Shown: positions 7,412 to 14,632 of the stretch, in pieces
Layout: each line of letters starts with the position of its first letter
Position numbering within the stretch: position 1 is the first letter of the stretch
NCBI GenBank assembly: GCA_017880945.1
Contig: JADGRM010000023.1
Coordinates: 1-14,890 of the forward strand
Direction of reading: 5' to 3'
DNA: 14,890 nt
Source of the DNA: Gallionella sp.
GTDB lineage: Bacteria; Pseudomonadota; Gammaproteobacteria; Burkholderiales; Gallionellaceae
Program-made: the position numbers and the translations under genes
Notes under the pieces: generated by a model
What the model was told of the DNA's origin: nothing
Databases searched by the model: none
Seen by the model: the letters and a program-made list of their open reading frames with translations, nothing else

Positions 7412-7759
7412 TCAATCGCGCCGCACCATGGGCGGGATGTTGCCGCCGCCGATGATGTGGATGTGCAAATGAAATATTTCCTGCCCGCCGCCTTTGCCGG
7501 TGTTGATCACGGTGCGAAAACCATGGTCCAACCCCTGCTCTTTCGCCAGCCTGGGCGCCAGCAACATCATCTTGCCGAGCAAAGCCGTATGGGCATCCCC
7601 GGCTTCGACCAGCGAGTCCAGATGCAGCTTCGGTACCAGCATGAAATGCACCGGCGCGACCGGATTGATGTCGTAAAACGCCAGCACTTCATTATCCTCG
7701 TAAACCTTGCGGCAAGGGATTTCACCGCGTACGATTTTGCAAAACAAACAATCGCTCAT
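7412..7759 (-). CDS. hinT: HIT-family purine nucleoside phosphoramidase (HinT-like)
   Basis: This 115-aa histidine-triad protein carries HLHIH with His97, His99 and His101; the family hydrolyses aminoacyl- and other AMP conjugates in the cytoplasm. CX2C near the N-terminus (Cys4, Cys7) suggests the zinc site found in many bacterial HIT proteins. The reading frame stays open well upstream, but the ATG at 7759 is chosen because MSDCLFCKIVRGEIPC is the standard HinT start and AGGA lies 8 bp before it. Only 2 bp separate it from the hisE stop, so the ribosome-binding site is inside hisE. Presence after hisE is a common betaproteobacterial order. Confidence 0.94.
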   Translation of the reverse strand: MSDCLFCKIVRGEIPCRKVYEDNEVLAFYDINPVAPVHFMLVPKLHLDSLVEAGDAHTALLGKMMLLAPRLAKEQGLDHGFRTVINTGKGGGQEIFHLHIHIIGGGNIPPMVRRD

Positions 7760-7761
7760 GC

Positions 7762-8085
7762 TCAGTCCTTTTTCCGGCCGGCCTTTTCGGCGATGCCCGA
7801 CAAACCCTCGCGCCGCGCCAGCTCGTTCAGCACATCTTCCGCGCTCATACCATGATGCGCCAAAAGAACCATGCAATGAAACCACAAATCGGCGGTTTCA
7901 TACACCAGGTGGGTTTTGTCGGCGGCTTTGCTCGCGAGTATGACTTCCGTGGCTTCCTCGCCGATCTTTTTCAGGATGGCATCTTCGCCCTTGCTGAACA
8001 GCTTGGCGACATATGAACTTTCCGGCGACGCCTGTTTGCGTGCCGTCAGCGTTTCGGTCAATCTTTTTAAAATATCTTGGTTCAT
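7762..8085 (-). CDS. hisE: Phosphoribosyl-ATP pyrophosphohydrolase
   Basis: This 107-aa cytoplasmic enzyme converts PR-ATP to PR-AMP, the second step of histidine synthesis. It is an all-alpha MazG-like protein with the metal-binding motif GEEATE (residues 42-47) and YETADLWFH downstream. It is separate from hisI here, unlike the fused HisIE of enterics. The ATG at 8085 gives the standard N-terminus MNQDILKRL; further upstream in-frame codons would add ten atypical residues. Only a weak GAG precedes it. It is separated from hisI by 131 bp containing a REP-like palindrome. Confidence 0.95.
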   Translation of the reverse strand: MNQDILKRLTETLTARKQASPESSYVAKLFSKGEDAILKKIGEEATEVILASKAADKTHLVYETADLWFHCMVLLAHHGMSAEDVLNELARREGLSGIAEKAGRKKD

Positions 8086-8121
8086 TATATATCTCAAAAA
8101 ATCCATTAAAACCAAGACACC

Positions 8122-8189
8122 TTGTAGGAGCTCAATTTATTGCGCGAAAGCTTGTTCACACAATCGCCCGATGAATCGGGCTCCTACAA
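8122..8189. repeat. REP-like palindrome in the hisI-hisE gap
   Basis: TTGTAGGAGC (8122-8131) and GCTCCTACAA (8180-8189) are perfect 10-bp inverted arms. A nested hairpin CCCGA-TGAA-TCGGG (8167-8180) shares one base with the right arm. The TGTAGGAGC...GCTCCTACA form resembles REP elements known from Pseudomonas and many other proteobacteria. No T-run follows, so it is not a clear terminator. Confidence 0.75.
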
Positions 8190-8216
8190 AGTAATAATCA
8201 GCTTCGCAATCCCATC

Positions 8217-8606
8217 TCATTTCTTATAAATCTCATCAGGAGATTTGAGCACCGCATCCACTTCCACCCACTTGCCCTGTTCCAAACGGCTGTAGAAGCA
8301 GCTCTCGCGTCCGGTATGACAGGCGATGCCGCCTTGCTGTTCAACCTGCAACAGAATCACATCCCCATCGCAATCGAGACGTATCTCTTTTACTTTTTGA
8401 ACATGCCCGGACTCTTCGCCCTTGTGCCAAAGTTTTTTGCGCGAACGGGACCAATATACCGCCTCGCCTTTTTGTTGGGTAAGTTTTAATGCATCGCGAT
8501 CCATCCAGGCCACCATCAGCACCCGCCCGGTAGATGCATCCTGGGCAACGGCTGTCACCAGGCCATCGACAGACCAATTTACTTTATTTAACCAGGTTTC
8601 GCTCAT
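8217..8606 (-). CDS. hisI: Phosphoribosyl-AMP cyclohydrolase
   Basis: This 129-aa zinc/magnesium enzyme opens the purine ring of PR-AMP, the third step of histidine synthesis. The diagnostic motifs are present: WSRSRKKLWHKGEESGH, DCDGD (residues 78-82; Cys79 a zinc ligand and the Asp residues magnesium ligands) and Cys96 and Cys103 in ACHTGRESC. The frame is open upstream into hisF, but MSETWLNKVNW at 8606 is the usual start. No Shine-Dalgarno is visible before it, which is odd beside its neighbours. It is a stand-alone HisI, with HisE encoded separately downstream. Confidence 0.96.
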   Translation of the reverse strand: MSETWLNKVNWSVDGLVTAVAQDASTGRVLMVAWMDRDALKLTQQKGEAVYWSRSRKKLWHKGEESGHVQKVKEIRLDCDGDVILLQVEQQGGIACHTGRESCFYSRLEQGKWVEVDAVLKSPDEIYKK

Positions 8607-8625
8607 AAATAAAACAGGCCCAAGC

Positions 8626-8696
8626 TGCAAGGTACAAGGGGCAAGGAAAAACCTTGGGCCATCAGCCTTGAGCCTTGCACCTTGAGCCTTGTACCT
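8626..8696. repeat. Heptad CCTTGNN / NNCAAGG inverted array in the hisF-hisI gap
   Basis: The right arm is a phased array of 7-bp units from 8652: CCTTGGG, CCATCAG, CCTTGAG, CCTTGCA, CCTTGAG, CCTTGTA, then CCT. The left arm has three complementary units TGCAAGG, TACAAGG, GGCAAGG (8626-8646). AGGTACAAGG (8630-8639) is perfectly complementary to CCTTGTACCT (8687-8696). The whole can fold as a long imperfect hairpin between hisF and hisI. It is non-coding as far as I can see. Confidence 0.8.
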
Positions 8697-8709
8697 GAAT
8701 AGAAGTCTT

Positions 8710-9468
8710 TCATAACCGAACCTCGATGCCCTGCGCTGCCATAAACTGCTTGGCCTGCTGCACGGTGTATTCGCCGAAGTGAAAAATACTCGCGGCCAGC
8801 ACCGCATCCGCTCCGCCTTTTTTTACGCCGTCGACAAGGTGTTGCAGATTGCCCACGCCACCGCTGGCGATCACAGGAATCTCCAGTGCATCGGTAATAG
8901 ACCGGGTCAACGCCAGATCAAAACCGGTCTTTTGCCCGTCTCTATCCATGCTGGTCAGCAGGATTTCACCCGCGCCCAAGTCCTGCATCTTTTTCGCCCA
9001 CGCCACCGCATCCAGGCCCGTGGCATTGCGTCCACCGTGGGTGAATACTTCCCAGTGTCCCGGTGAAACCTGCTTGGCATCGATCGCCACCACGATGCAC
9101 TGCGAACCATAACGTCCGGCAGCATCGGCGACCAATTGCGGATTGAGTACTGCGGAAGTATTGATGCTGACCTTATCCGCCCCGGCATTCAACAAATTGC
9201 GCACGTCACCCACTTCACGCACCCCGCCACCCACGGTCAAGGGAATGAACACCTGCGAGGCGACCTGTTCGATGATGCGAAAAATAATTCCCCTATCGTC
9301 CGAGCTTGCGGTGATGTCGAGGAAGGTCAGTTCGTCCGCGCCTTGCTCATCGTAACGGCGCGCGATTTCCACCGGATCACCGGCATCGCGCAGTTCGACG
9401 AAGCTTACTCCTTTAACGACTCTGCCAGCCGTCACATCGAGACAAGGGATGATGCGCCTGGCGAGCAT
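8710..9468 (-). CDS. hisF: Imidazole glycerol phosphate synthase, cyclase subunit
   Basis: This 252-aa (beta/alpha)8 barrel partners HisH. It uses ammonia from HisH and PRFAR to make imidazole glycerol phosphate and AICAR. The two catalytic aspartates are visible: Asp11 in IIPCLDV and Asp130 in VVAIDAK. Phosphate-binding signatures VGGGVR and IASGGVG are present. Length is standard. Only 3 bp separate it from the hisA stop, and no good Shine-Dalgarno is seen at the usual distance, so coupling to hisA translation is likely. The next gene, hisI, follows after a 103-bp gap occupied by a repeat array. Confidence 0.98.
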   Translation of the reverse strand: MLARRIIPCLDVTAGRVVKGVSFVELRDAGDPVEIARRYDEQGADELTFLDITASSDDRGIIFRIIEQVASQVFIPLTVGGGVREVGDVRNLLNAGADKVSINTSAVLNPQLVADAAGRYGSQCIVVAIDAKQVSPGHWEVFTHGGRNATGLDAVAWAKKMQDLGAGEILLTSMDRDGQKTGFDLALTRSITDALEIPVIASGGVGNLQHLVDGVKKGGADAVLAASIFHFGEYTVQQAKQFMAAQGIEVRL

Positions 9469-9471
9469 GAG

Positions 9472-10239
9472 TCAGCGCGCTGCTCCGGTCAGTTTATCAG
9501 CCCCGGTCAATTCATCGGCCAGAGCCTGCGCAGCCTTGAAATCCAGCGTGCCTTCATAAATCGCACGACCGGTGATCGCGCCGGTGATGCCTTCAGACCG
9601 CACCGCACACAGAGCGCGCACGTCATCCAGATTGGTGATGCCGCCGCTGGCGATCACCGGAACGTGCAGCGGCCTTGCCAGTTCAACGGTGGCAGGAATA
9701 TTCACGCCGGACAACATGCCGTCGCGTCCGATGTCGGTGTATATGACCGCTTCCACGCCGTATCCCTCAAAGCGGTGAGCCAAATCGGCGACATCATGCC
9801 CGGTCAATTTGGACCAGCCATCCACGGCCACTTTGCCCCCTTTGGCATCCAGACCCACCATGATGTGTCCGGGGAAAGCGTCGCAGGCTTCATGCAAAAA
9901 GCCCGGCACTTTTACTGCGGCAGTACCGATGATGATGTAAGTCACGCCGATGTCGAGATAGCGCTCGATGGTTTCCAGATCACGTATGCCTCCGCCCAGT
10001 TGCACCGGCACATCCAAACCCACCGCTTCGATGATGCTGCGCACGGCGGCCTCGTTCTTCGGCTTGCCGGCGAAAGCGCCATTCAGATCCACCAGATGCA
10101 AGCGGCGCGCCCCTTCCGCCAACCAATGTTTTGCGGTAGCGGCGGGGTCTTCCGAAAACACCGTGGCATCTTCCATCACGCCTTGTTTGAGGCGCACACA
10201 ATGACCGTCTTTTAAATCAATCGCAGGAATTATTAGCAT
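9472..10239 (-). CDS. hisA: ProFAR isomerase (phosphoribosylformimino-AICAR-P isomerase)
   Basis: This 255-aa TIM barrel, homologous to HisF, opens the ribose ring of ProFAR to give PRFAR. Catalytic Asp8 (IPAIDLKDG) and Asp131 (GLDAKGG) are present, with phosphate loops LGGGIR and IASGGI. The C-terminus carries a tandem hexapeptide A-D-E/K-L-T-G and is slightly longer than the core fold needs. It starts 17 bp after the hisH stop. The short spacer is AT-rich and has no visible Shine-Dalgarno, so initiation may rely on coupling. Confidence 0.97.
   Translation of the reverse strand: MLIIPAIDLKDGHCVRLKQGVMEDATVFSEDPAATAKHWLAEGARRLHLVDLNGAFAGKPKNEAAVRSIIEAVGLDVPVQLGGGIRDLETIERYLDIGVTYIIIGTAAVKVPGFLHEACDAFPGHIMVGLDAKGGKVAVDGWSKLTGHDVADLAHRFEGYGVEAVIYTDIGRDGMLSGVNIPATVELARPLHVPVIASGGITNLDDVRALCAVRSEGITGAITGRAIYEGTLDFKAAQALADELTGADKLTGAAR
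9485..9520 (-). repeat. 18-bp tandem duplication at the 3' end of hisA
   Basis: Two adjacent 18-bp units (9485-9502 and 9503-9520) match at 15 of 18 positions and encode ADELTG then ADKLTG. The frame is kept and the repeat lies in the last residues of the protein, outside the barrel core, suggesting slippage in a tolerant tail. Confidence 0.75.
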
Positions 10240-10256
10240 ATGAGTATGTTAAAAAT

Positions 10257-10889
10257 TTAAGGATTCCATTGCATAAAGTTTTGCAGCAGTTTCAGCCCTG
10301 CTGTGGAGCTTTTTTCCGGATGAAATTGTACTGCAAACAAATTATTTTTCGCCACCGCGCACACGAATGATTGCGGATATTGGCTGGTCGCCTGCACCAA
10401 TGATGCATCTTGCGGCTGCACATAGTAGCTGTGAACGAAATAGAAACGCGCATCCTGCTCTATGCCATCCCACAACGGATGCTGCCCGTGATGAACCTGA
10501 TTCCAGCCCATGTGCGGCACCTTGAGTTTATTGCCCTGCTCATCGTGCATATGACTGGCAAAGCGCACCACCTTGCCATGCAAGATGCCCAATCCGTCCA
10601 CGTTGCCCTCGGCGCTGTGCTCGAACAACATTTGCAGGCCGATACAAATACCGAGAAAAGGTCTGCTGCGAGCGGCATCCAGCACCGCATCGCGCAAACC
10701 GCGTGCATCCAGTTCACGCATGCAGTCGGGCATCGCGCCTTGTCCGGGGAATACCACGCGCTTGGCATTTGCAATCACGTCTGCATCATCTGTGACGACG
10801 ATTTCTGCCGTGGGAGCCACATTGCGCAAGGCCTGTTCGACCGAGCGCAAGTTGCCCATACCGTAGTCGACTACCGCGACATCAACCAT
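10257..10889 (-). CDS. hisH: Imidazole glycerol phosphate synthase, glutamine amidotransferase subunit
   Basis: This 210-aa class I glutaminase supplies ammonia to HisF. The catalytic triad is Cys82 (GICIGLQ), His190 and Glu192 (QFHPEKS). The N-terminus VDVAVVDYGMGNLRSV and the oxyanion region FPGQGAMPDCM are typical of HisH. The Shine-Dalgarno AAGAGG is well placed about 8-10 bp before ATG 10889 and lies inside the terminal inverted repeat of the element in the upstream gap. It is separated from hisB by 215 bp, the largest gap in the his series. Confidence 0.97.
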   Translation of the reverse strand: MVDVAVVDYGMGNLRSVEQALRNVAPTAEIVVTDDADVIANAKRVVFPGQGAMPDCMRELDARGLRDAVLDAARSRPFLGICIGLQMLFEHSAEGNVDGLGILHGKVVRFASHMHDEQGNKLKVPHMGWNQVHHGQHPLWDGIEQDARFYFVHSYYVQPQDASLVQATSQYPQSFVCAVAKNNLFAVQFHPEKSSTAGLKLLQNFMQWNP

Positions 10890-10894
10890 GATGT

Positions 10895-11091
10895 GAGCCT
10901 CTTAAAATCCATATTTCATCCCAACTGATGGAACTGCTAGCCATTCCACTAAGTTGCCAAAAAACGGCAACCAAGTGGCTGGTTATGCTGCGTTGCGGAA
11001 AAAATTGCTTGCTTACATATAAACCATATGCGGCGCGGCGAAATTGTTTCCGCGCCTTGCATTTGGGCGAACTCTGAATTTTTAGAGGCTC
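10895..11091. mobile_element. MITE-like element with 16-bp terminal inverted repeats in the hisB-hisH gap
   Basis: GAGCCTCTTAAAATCC (10895-10910) and the reverse complement of 11076-11091 (GAGCCTCTAAAAATTC) match at 14 of 16 positions, bounding 197 bp without a coding sequence. Two internal hairpins are present: CCACT..GTTGCC paired with GGCAAC..AGTGG (10946-10978, poly-A loop), and GGCGCGG (11032-11038) paired with CCGCGCC (11050-11056). No clear target-site duplication is seen. It fills nearly the whole gap: it ends 13 bp from the hisB stop and begins 5 bp upstream of hisH. The ends resemble dispersed AGAGGCTCCC-type repeats I associate with betaproteobacteria, from memory only. Confidence 0.6.
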
Positions 11092-11104
11092 CCATAATTT
11101 ATTT

Positions 11105-11692
11105 TTATAGTGTTCCCTTGGTGGAAGGCATTACGCCGACCATACGCGGATCCAGCTCCAACGCCATGCGCAGCGCGCGGCCAAATGCCTTGAAAATGGT
11201 TTCGGCCTGATGGTGGGCATTGTTGCCCGCCAGATTGTCGATGTGCAATGTCACCAATGCGTGATTGACGAAACCCTGAAAGAATTCCTTGATCAGATCC
11301 ACATCAAAATCACCGACGCTGTCGCGCACGAATTGACAATTGAACACCAAGCCGGGGCGGCCGGAAATGTCCAGCACCACGCGAGACAAGGCCTCATCCA
11401 AGGGTATGTAAGAATGGCCGTAGCGGCGCAAACCTTTCTTGTCTCCTACTGCCTGATTGAACGCCTGACCCAGCGTGATGCCGATGTCTTCCACAGTGTG
11501 ATGTGCGTCAATATGCAGGTCGCCCTTGGCCAGAATATTGATATCCAGCAAGCCATGCCGGGCGATCTGATCGAGCATGTGATCGAGAAACGGCAGTCCG
11601 GTATCAAATTTGGCCTTGCCGCTGCCATCCAGATTCAACTCGATATTAATCTGGGTTTCCAGGGTGTTGCGTGAAACTTTCGCGCTACGCAT
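11105..11692 (-). CDS. hisB: Imidazoleglycerol-phosphate dehydratase (monofunctional)
   Basis: This 195-aa enzyme dehydrates imidazole glycerol phosphate to imidazole acetol phosphate, using a manganese cluster in a 24-mer. Both metal-binding repeats are visible: DAHHTVED (residues 62-69) and NNAHHQAE (157-164). The conserved PFLDHMLDQIARHG segment (residues 34-47) and the C-terminal MPSTKGTL are typical. It lacks the N-terminal histidinol-phosphatase domain of enteric HisB, so the phosphatase must be encoded elsewhere. AGGG lies 8 bp before ATG 11692, and the gene starts 9 bp after the hisC stop, so the two are clearly co-transcribed. Confidence 0.98.
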   Translation of the reverse strand: MRSAKVSRNTLETQINIELNLDGSGKAKFDTGLPFLDHMLDQIARHGLLDINILAKGDLHIDAHHTVEDIGITLGQAFNQAVGDKKGLRRYGHSYIPLDEALSRVVLDISGRPGLVFNCQFVRDSVGDFDVDLIKEFFQGFVNHALVTLHIDNLAGNNAHHQAETIFKAFGRALRMALELDPRMVGVMPSTKGTL

Positions 11693-11701
11693 GATTTGGC
11701 C

Positions 11702-12796
11702 CTATGCGGATTGAATAATGGTTTCTTGTAATGCAGCAATAAATCTCATGTTCTCGTCCGGCTTACCTACTGTCACACGCAAACAATCTTTCAACATCGG
11801 GTGCCCGCCGTTCAAGTTCTTGATCAGCACCCCGCGCTGTTTCAAACCGTTGAATATCTCAGTCGCATCCGCAACGCGGAACAGCAGGAAATTCGCCTCG
11901 CTGGCGTATACCTTTACACCGGCGATCTCGCTCAACTGCCGGTACAGTTTTGCACGATCCCGCTTGATTTGTTCCGCTTGTTGCAACAGCACATCATGAT
12001 GCGACAACAGTTTTTCGGCTACCAATTGCGGCAATACACCGACATTATACGGCAAGCGCAGCTTTTCCAATTGCCCTAACCACGCCGCGCTGCCCGCCAG
12101 AAAACCGAGGCGCAACCCGGCCATGCCGAGCTTGGAAAAAGTACGCATCACCAGCAGATTCGGATAACGCGCCAAGTGCGGAATAAAACTATCGCTGGCA
12201 AAGGCATAATAGGCTTCGTCCACCACCACCAGACCCGGCGATGACTGGATGATCTGCGCCATTGCATCCGCCGAAAACAGATTGCCGGTGGGATTATTCG
12301 GATAAGCCAGGAAAGTCAACGCGGGTCGTTCACGCTTGATCGCCGCAAGTGTCGCAGCCAGGTCCAAAGAAAAGTCCGTTGCCAACGGTACACCCACATA
12401 ACGCATACCGGTGAACGCCGCGATCATCTTGTACATCACGAACGATGGCTCCACGCTGAGCAGTACCGCGCCCGGCTTATTGAGGGCCATCGCCAGCATC
12501 TGGATCAACTCGTCCGAGCCGTTGCCGAGCAACACCTCCATCCCCTGCGGCAAGCCGGTCACGCCACGGATCTTTTCCTTGAGTGAAACAGCACCGGGAT
12601 CGGGATAACGGTTGATGGCAGCAGCAGCGACCGCCTCGGCGATTTCGCCGCGCAATGCAGTCGGCACGAGATAGGGATTCTCCATCGCATCCAGCTTGAT
12701 GTAACCGGAACTTTCCGGCACATGATAAGCATGCAGGTCAAGAACTTCCTGGCGCAGTAGCGCGGCCGCGAGAGAAGATGCCGAAATGGAAGACAT
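11702..12796 (-). CDS. hisC: Histidinol-phosphate aminotransferase
   Basis: This 364-aa fold-type I PLP enzyme transfers an amino group from glutamate to imidazole acetol phosphate. Visible features include NNPTG (167-171), DEAYYAF (from 193) and the PLP-binding lysine Lys222 in RTFSKLGMAGLRLGF. The N-terminus LDAMENPYLVP is typical of HisC. The ATG at 12796 is preferred: a GTG at 12844 would add 16 hydrophobic residues (ISFAPLLLLC) foreign to this cytoplasmic family. Neither start has a good Shine-Dalgarno. It is the first his gene in the window; the kinase gene ends 108 bp upstream on the same strand, and hisG and hisD do not precede it. Confidence 0.96.
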   Translation of the reverse strand: MSSISASSLAAALLRQEVLDLHAYHVPESSGYIKLDAMENPYLVPTALRGEIAEAVAAAAINRYPDPGAVSLKEKIRGVTGLPQGMEVLLGNGSDELIQMLAMALNKPGAVLLSVEPSFVMYKMIAAFTGMRYVGVPLATDFSLDLAATLAAIKRERPALTFLAYPNNPTGNLFSADAMAQIIQSSPGLVVVDEAYYAFASDSFIPHLARYPNLLVMRTFSKLGMAGLRLGFLAGSAAWLGQLEKLRLPYNVGVLPQLVAEKLLSHHDVLLQQAEQIKRDRAKLYRQLSEIAGVKVYASEANFLLFRVADATEIFNGLKQRGVLIKNLNGGHPMLKDCLRVTVGKPDENMRFIAALQETIIQSA

Positions 12797-12904
12797 GAAA
12801 CGGAATAAAACACAGAGTAATAACAACGGCGCGAAGCTTATCACATTGCAGCGAACTGATGCCTGAGGACTTGTTTATTGTGTGCCGCTGCGTGGCAAGT
12901 AATG

Positions 12905-14632
12905 TCAATTTCGCGGCACAGCCGTGACAGATCCTCTGCCTTCTCCCCTCTGCCCCGCGCCTGCTGCCCTCAACTCAAAGCACACCTTTCCCGGCTGATT
13001 GCTGGCCAAGGTCAGCCGATAGCCCAGTTGTTCGGCCCATCGAGCGGCTTGGTACAGGCCTATCCCCAGGCCATTTCCAGAGACGACGGCACCTCGCAAC
13101 AAATTTTCTGTGATGTTTTCCGGAACAGGATCGCCGCTGTCGCAGGCAATCATGCGCAGTGGATCCGGTTGAATTTCGATAGAAATAGTTATGCCCGGCT
13201 CTGATTGGCGTTTTCTCACTGCATTATCGATCAGGTTGTCGATTATGCAATCGAACAGCGCAACGGGAATATTCTTGTCCGGCAAGTTATCCGGCGCATG
13301 CCAGACTATAGTCCGATACTGGTTGCGCAGCCGCACTGCGTTCCACCATGCGTTCAGGGCAAGTTGCGGGGTTTCGCTCTCCAGCAGCGGTTGCCGCAAT
13401 TTGATCAATGTCATCTCGATCCGCTGGGTAAGCAGAGGAAGTTGTTGTTGCAACAATTGTTGCGACCGTTCTTCGCGGCTTTGTGCGATGGTGGTGAGCG
13501 AGAGCAGCGATTGCAGCATGTTTTTCAAGTCATGGGTGAGGCGCGACCCTGTCTCATACACGGCTTGCAAACGCGTGATGTCGCGCAGGCTTTGTTCGCG
13601 CTGTTTAGCCTGATAGAAATAACCGATCAGTTGCACGAGCAGATGTATATGCAGCAACAGGGTGGGGTTGAGCGATTGCCTGGAATATAACGTCATGCGC
13701 AATTCACCTGCTTGCACCACCGCCGCGTGTTGGCTGAATTGTCCGAGCTGTCCGGTGCCGCCAAGTGATTGCCAGGACAAGCCGGACAACCACGACAAAT
13801 CTTCCAGCAATTTAACGGCGCGACGCAGATAGGATGTCGCATCAGGTTCGCGCTGAGCTGCTTCGGTCAGCTGGGTGAGCCAATCTTCAAACGGGGTGCC
13901 AACATTCAACAGATAGCGCGAGAACATGGCTTGCAGGCCGCTGAAACCGAAGCGCGGACTCCAGAATCCACCAAGCGCCAGCAGCACCAGCCCGATCAGG
14001 AACAGGGTGCGCAACAATGCATCGAAATAATCAAGCCGCGCCAGCGTCATGAAGGCGAGACTGCCGAGCACCACCAGCGTCAGCAACATGAACAGCAGCA
14101 AGCTGTATATGAAGTCCACCGCCTGACTGGTTTCGGTAGGCTTATTGTTAATTGGCAGAACCGCCATGGCCAATATCAGCAACGGCAATACATTTTTTAT
14201 CAGGAAGCGCCCTGCCTCAATGGAGGATTGAGCCTCAAATAAATTCGGCACCACCCAGAGCAGCAAAACTGCCAGCAAATAGACGATCAACGACAGGTAT
14301 AACAGGCGCGACCAACGGTCACGAAAAACGAATACGCGCGCACCAACCAAGCCAAACAGACCGGTCAGCCAAAAAGCGATTGCCCACCAGTTCAGCCAGA
14401 AGATCGCCACTATGGACGCCAACATGAGGAACACAAGCGCGCCACGCCCCACTTCGCGCTCGCCGCGCCACAGCGGCTGCCAGAGCAGGAACAGGCCAAG
14501 GTGAGCCAGCAGCAACGGATGCACCCAAGGATTTTTAACTCCGAGCAACAGCGCACCATGCAATAGCCCGATCATCGCCAGCAACAACCAGCGTCCGGTA
14601 CGCAAGCGATTTCCGATGTTCAGTGTCAGCAT
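12905..14632 (-). CDS. Polytopic membrane sensor histidine kinase
   Basis: The 575-aa protein begins with about eight hydrophobic helices (roughly residues 14-225). A linker of about 130 residues without a recognisable PAS domain and a helical dimerisation segment follow. The kinase core has an H-box LTHDLKNMLQSL with phospho-acceptor His367, an N-box DNLIDN (465-470), a D-box DSGDP (498-502) and a G-box GNGLGIGL (519-526). These ATP-binding motifs look intact. The HDLKN form of the H-box differs from the HE-type box of PilS-like kinases and recalls PrsK-like kinases; that comparison is from memory. ATG 14632 has AGGATGG 7 bp upstream. It is divergent from a prepilin gene and no response regulator is in the window, so its partner and signal are unknown. 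Confidence 0.9.
   Translation of the reverse strand: MLTLNIGNRLRTGRWLLLAMIGLLHGALLLGVKNPWVHPLLLAHLGLFLLWQPLWRGEREVGRGALVFLMLASIVAIFWLNWWAIAFWLTGLFGLVGARVFVFRDRWSRLLYLSLIVYLLAVLLLWVVPNLFEAQSSIEAGRFLIKNVLPLLILAMAVLPINNKPTETSQAVDFIYSLLLFMLLTLVVLGSLAFMTLARLDYFDALLRTLFLIGLVLLALGGFWSPRFGFSGLQAMFSRYLLNVGTPFEDWLTQLTEAAQREPDATSYLRRAVKLLEDLSWLSGLSWQSLGGTGQLGQFSQHAAVVQAGELRMTLYSRQSLNPTLLLHIHLLVQLIGYFYQAKQREQSLRDITRLQAVYETGSRLTHDLKNMLQSLLSLTTIAQSREERSQQLLQQQLPLLTQRIEMTLIKLRQPLLESETPQLALNAWWNAVRLRNQYRTIVWHAPDNLPDKNIPVALFDCIIDNLIDNAVRKRQSEPGITISIEIQPDPLRMIACDSGDPVPENITENLLRGAVVSGNGLGIGLYQAARWAEQLGYRLTLASNQPGKVCFELRAAGAGQRGEGRGSVTAVPRN

Noticed and set aside
7760..7885. N-terminal extension of hinT inside hisE
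   Set aside because: HinT proteins begin at the DCLFCKI motif, and a good Shine-Dalgarno precedes the shorter start.
8626..8696. CRISPR-like array
   Set aside because: Units are seven bases without spacers, so this is a short tandem/inverted repeat, not a CRISPR.
8607..8807. N-terminal extension of hisI into hisF
   Set aside because: The extra 67 codons are low-quality Arg-rich sequence translating the heptad repeat and antisense-like hisF sequence; the family starts near MSETWLNKVNW.
9136..10215. Plus-strand open frame of 359 codons across hisF and hisA
   Set aside because: It is antisense to two standard his genes with intact catalytic residues; the product is low-complexity and His-rich.
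12797..12904. Promoter or attenuator leader upstream of hisC
   Set aside because: No His-codon-rich leader peptide, terminator/antiterminator pair or convincing -35/-10 pair could be seen.
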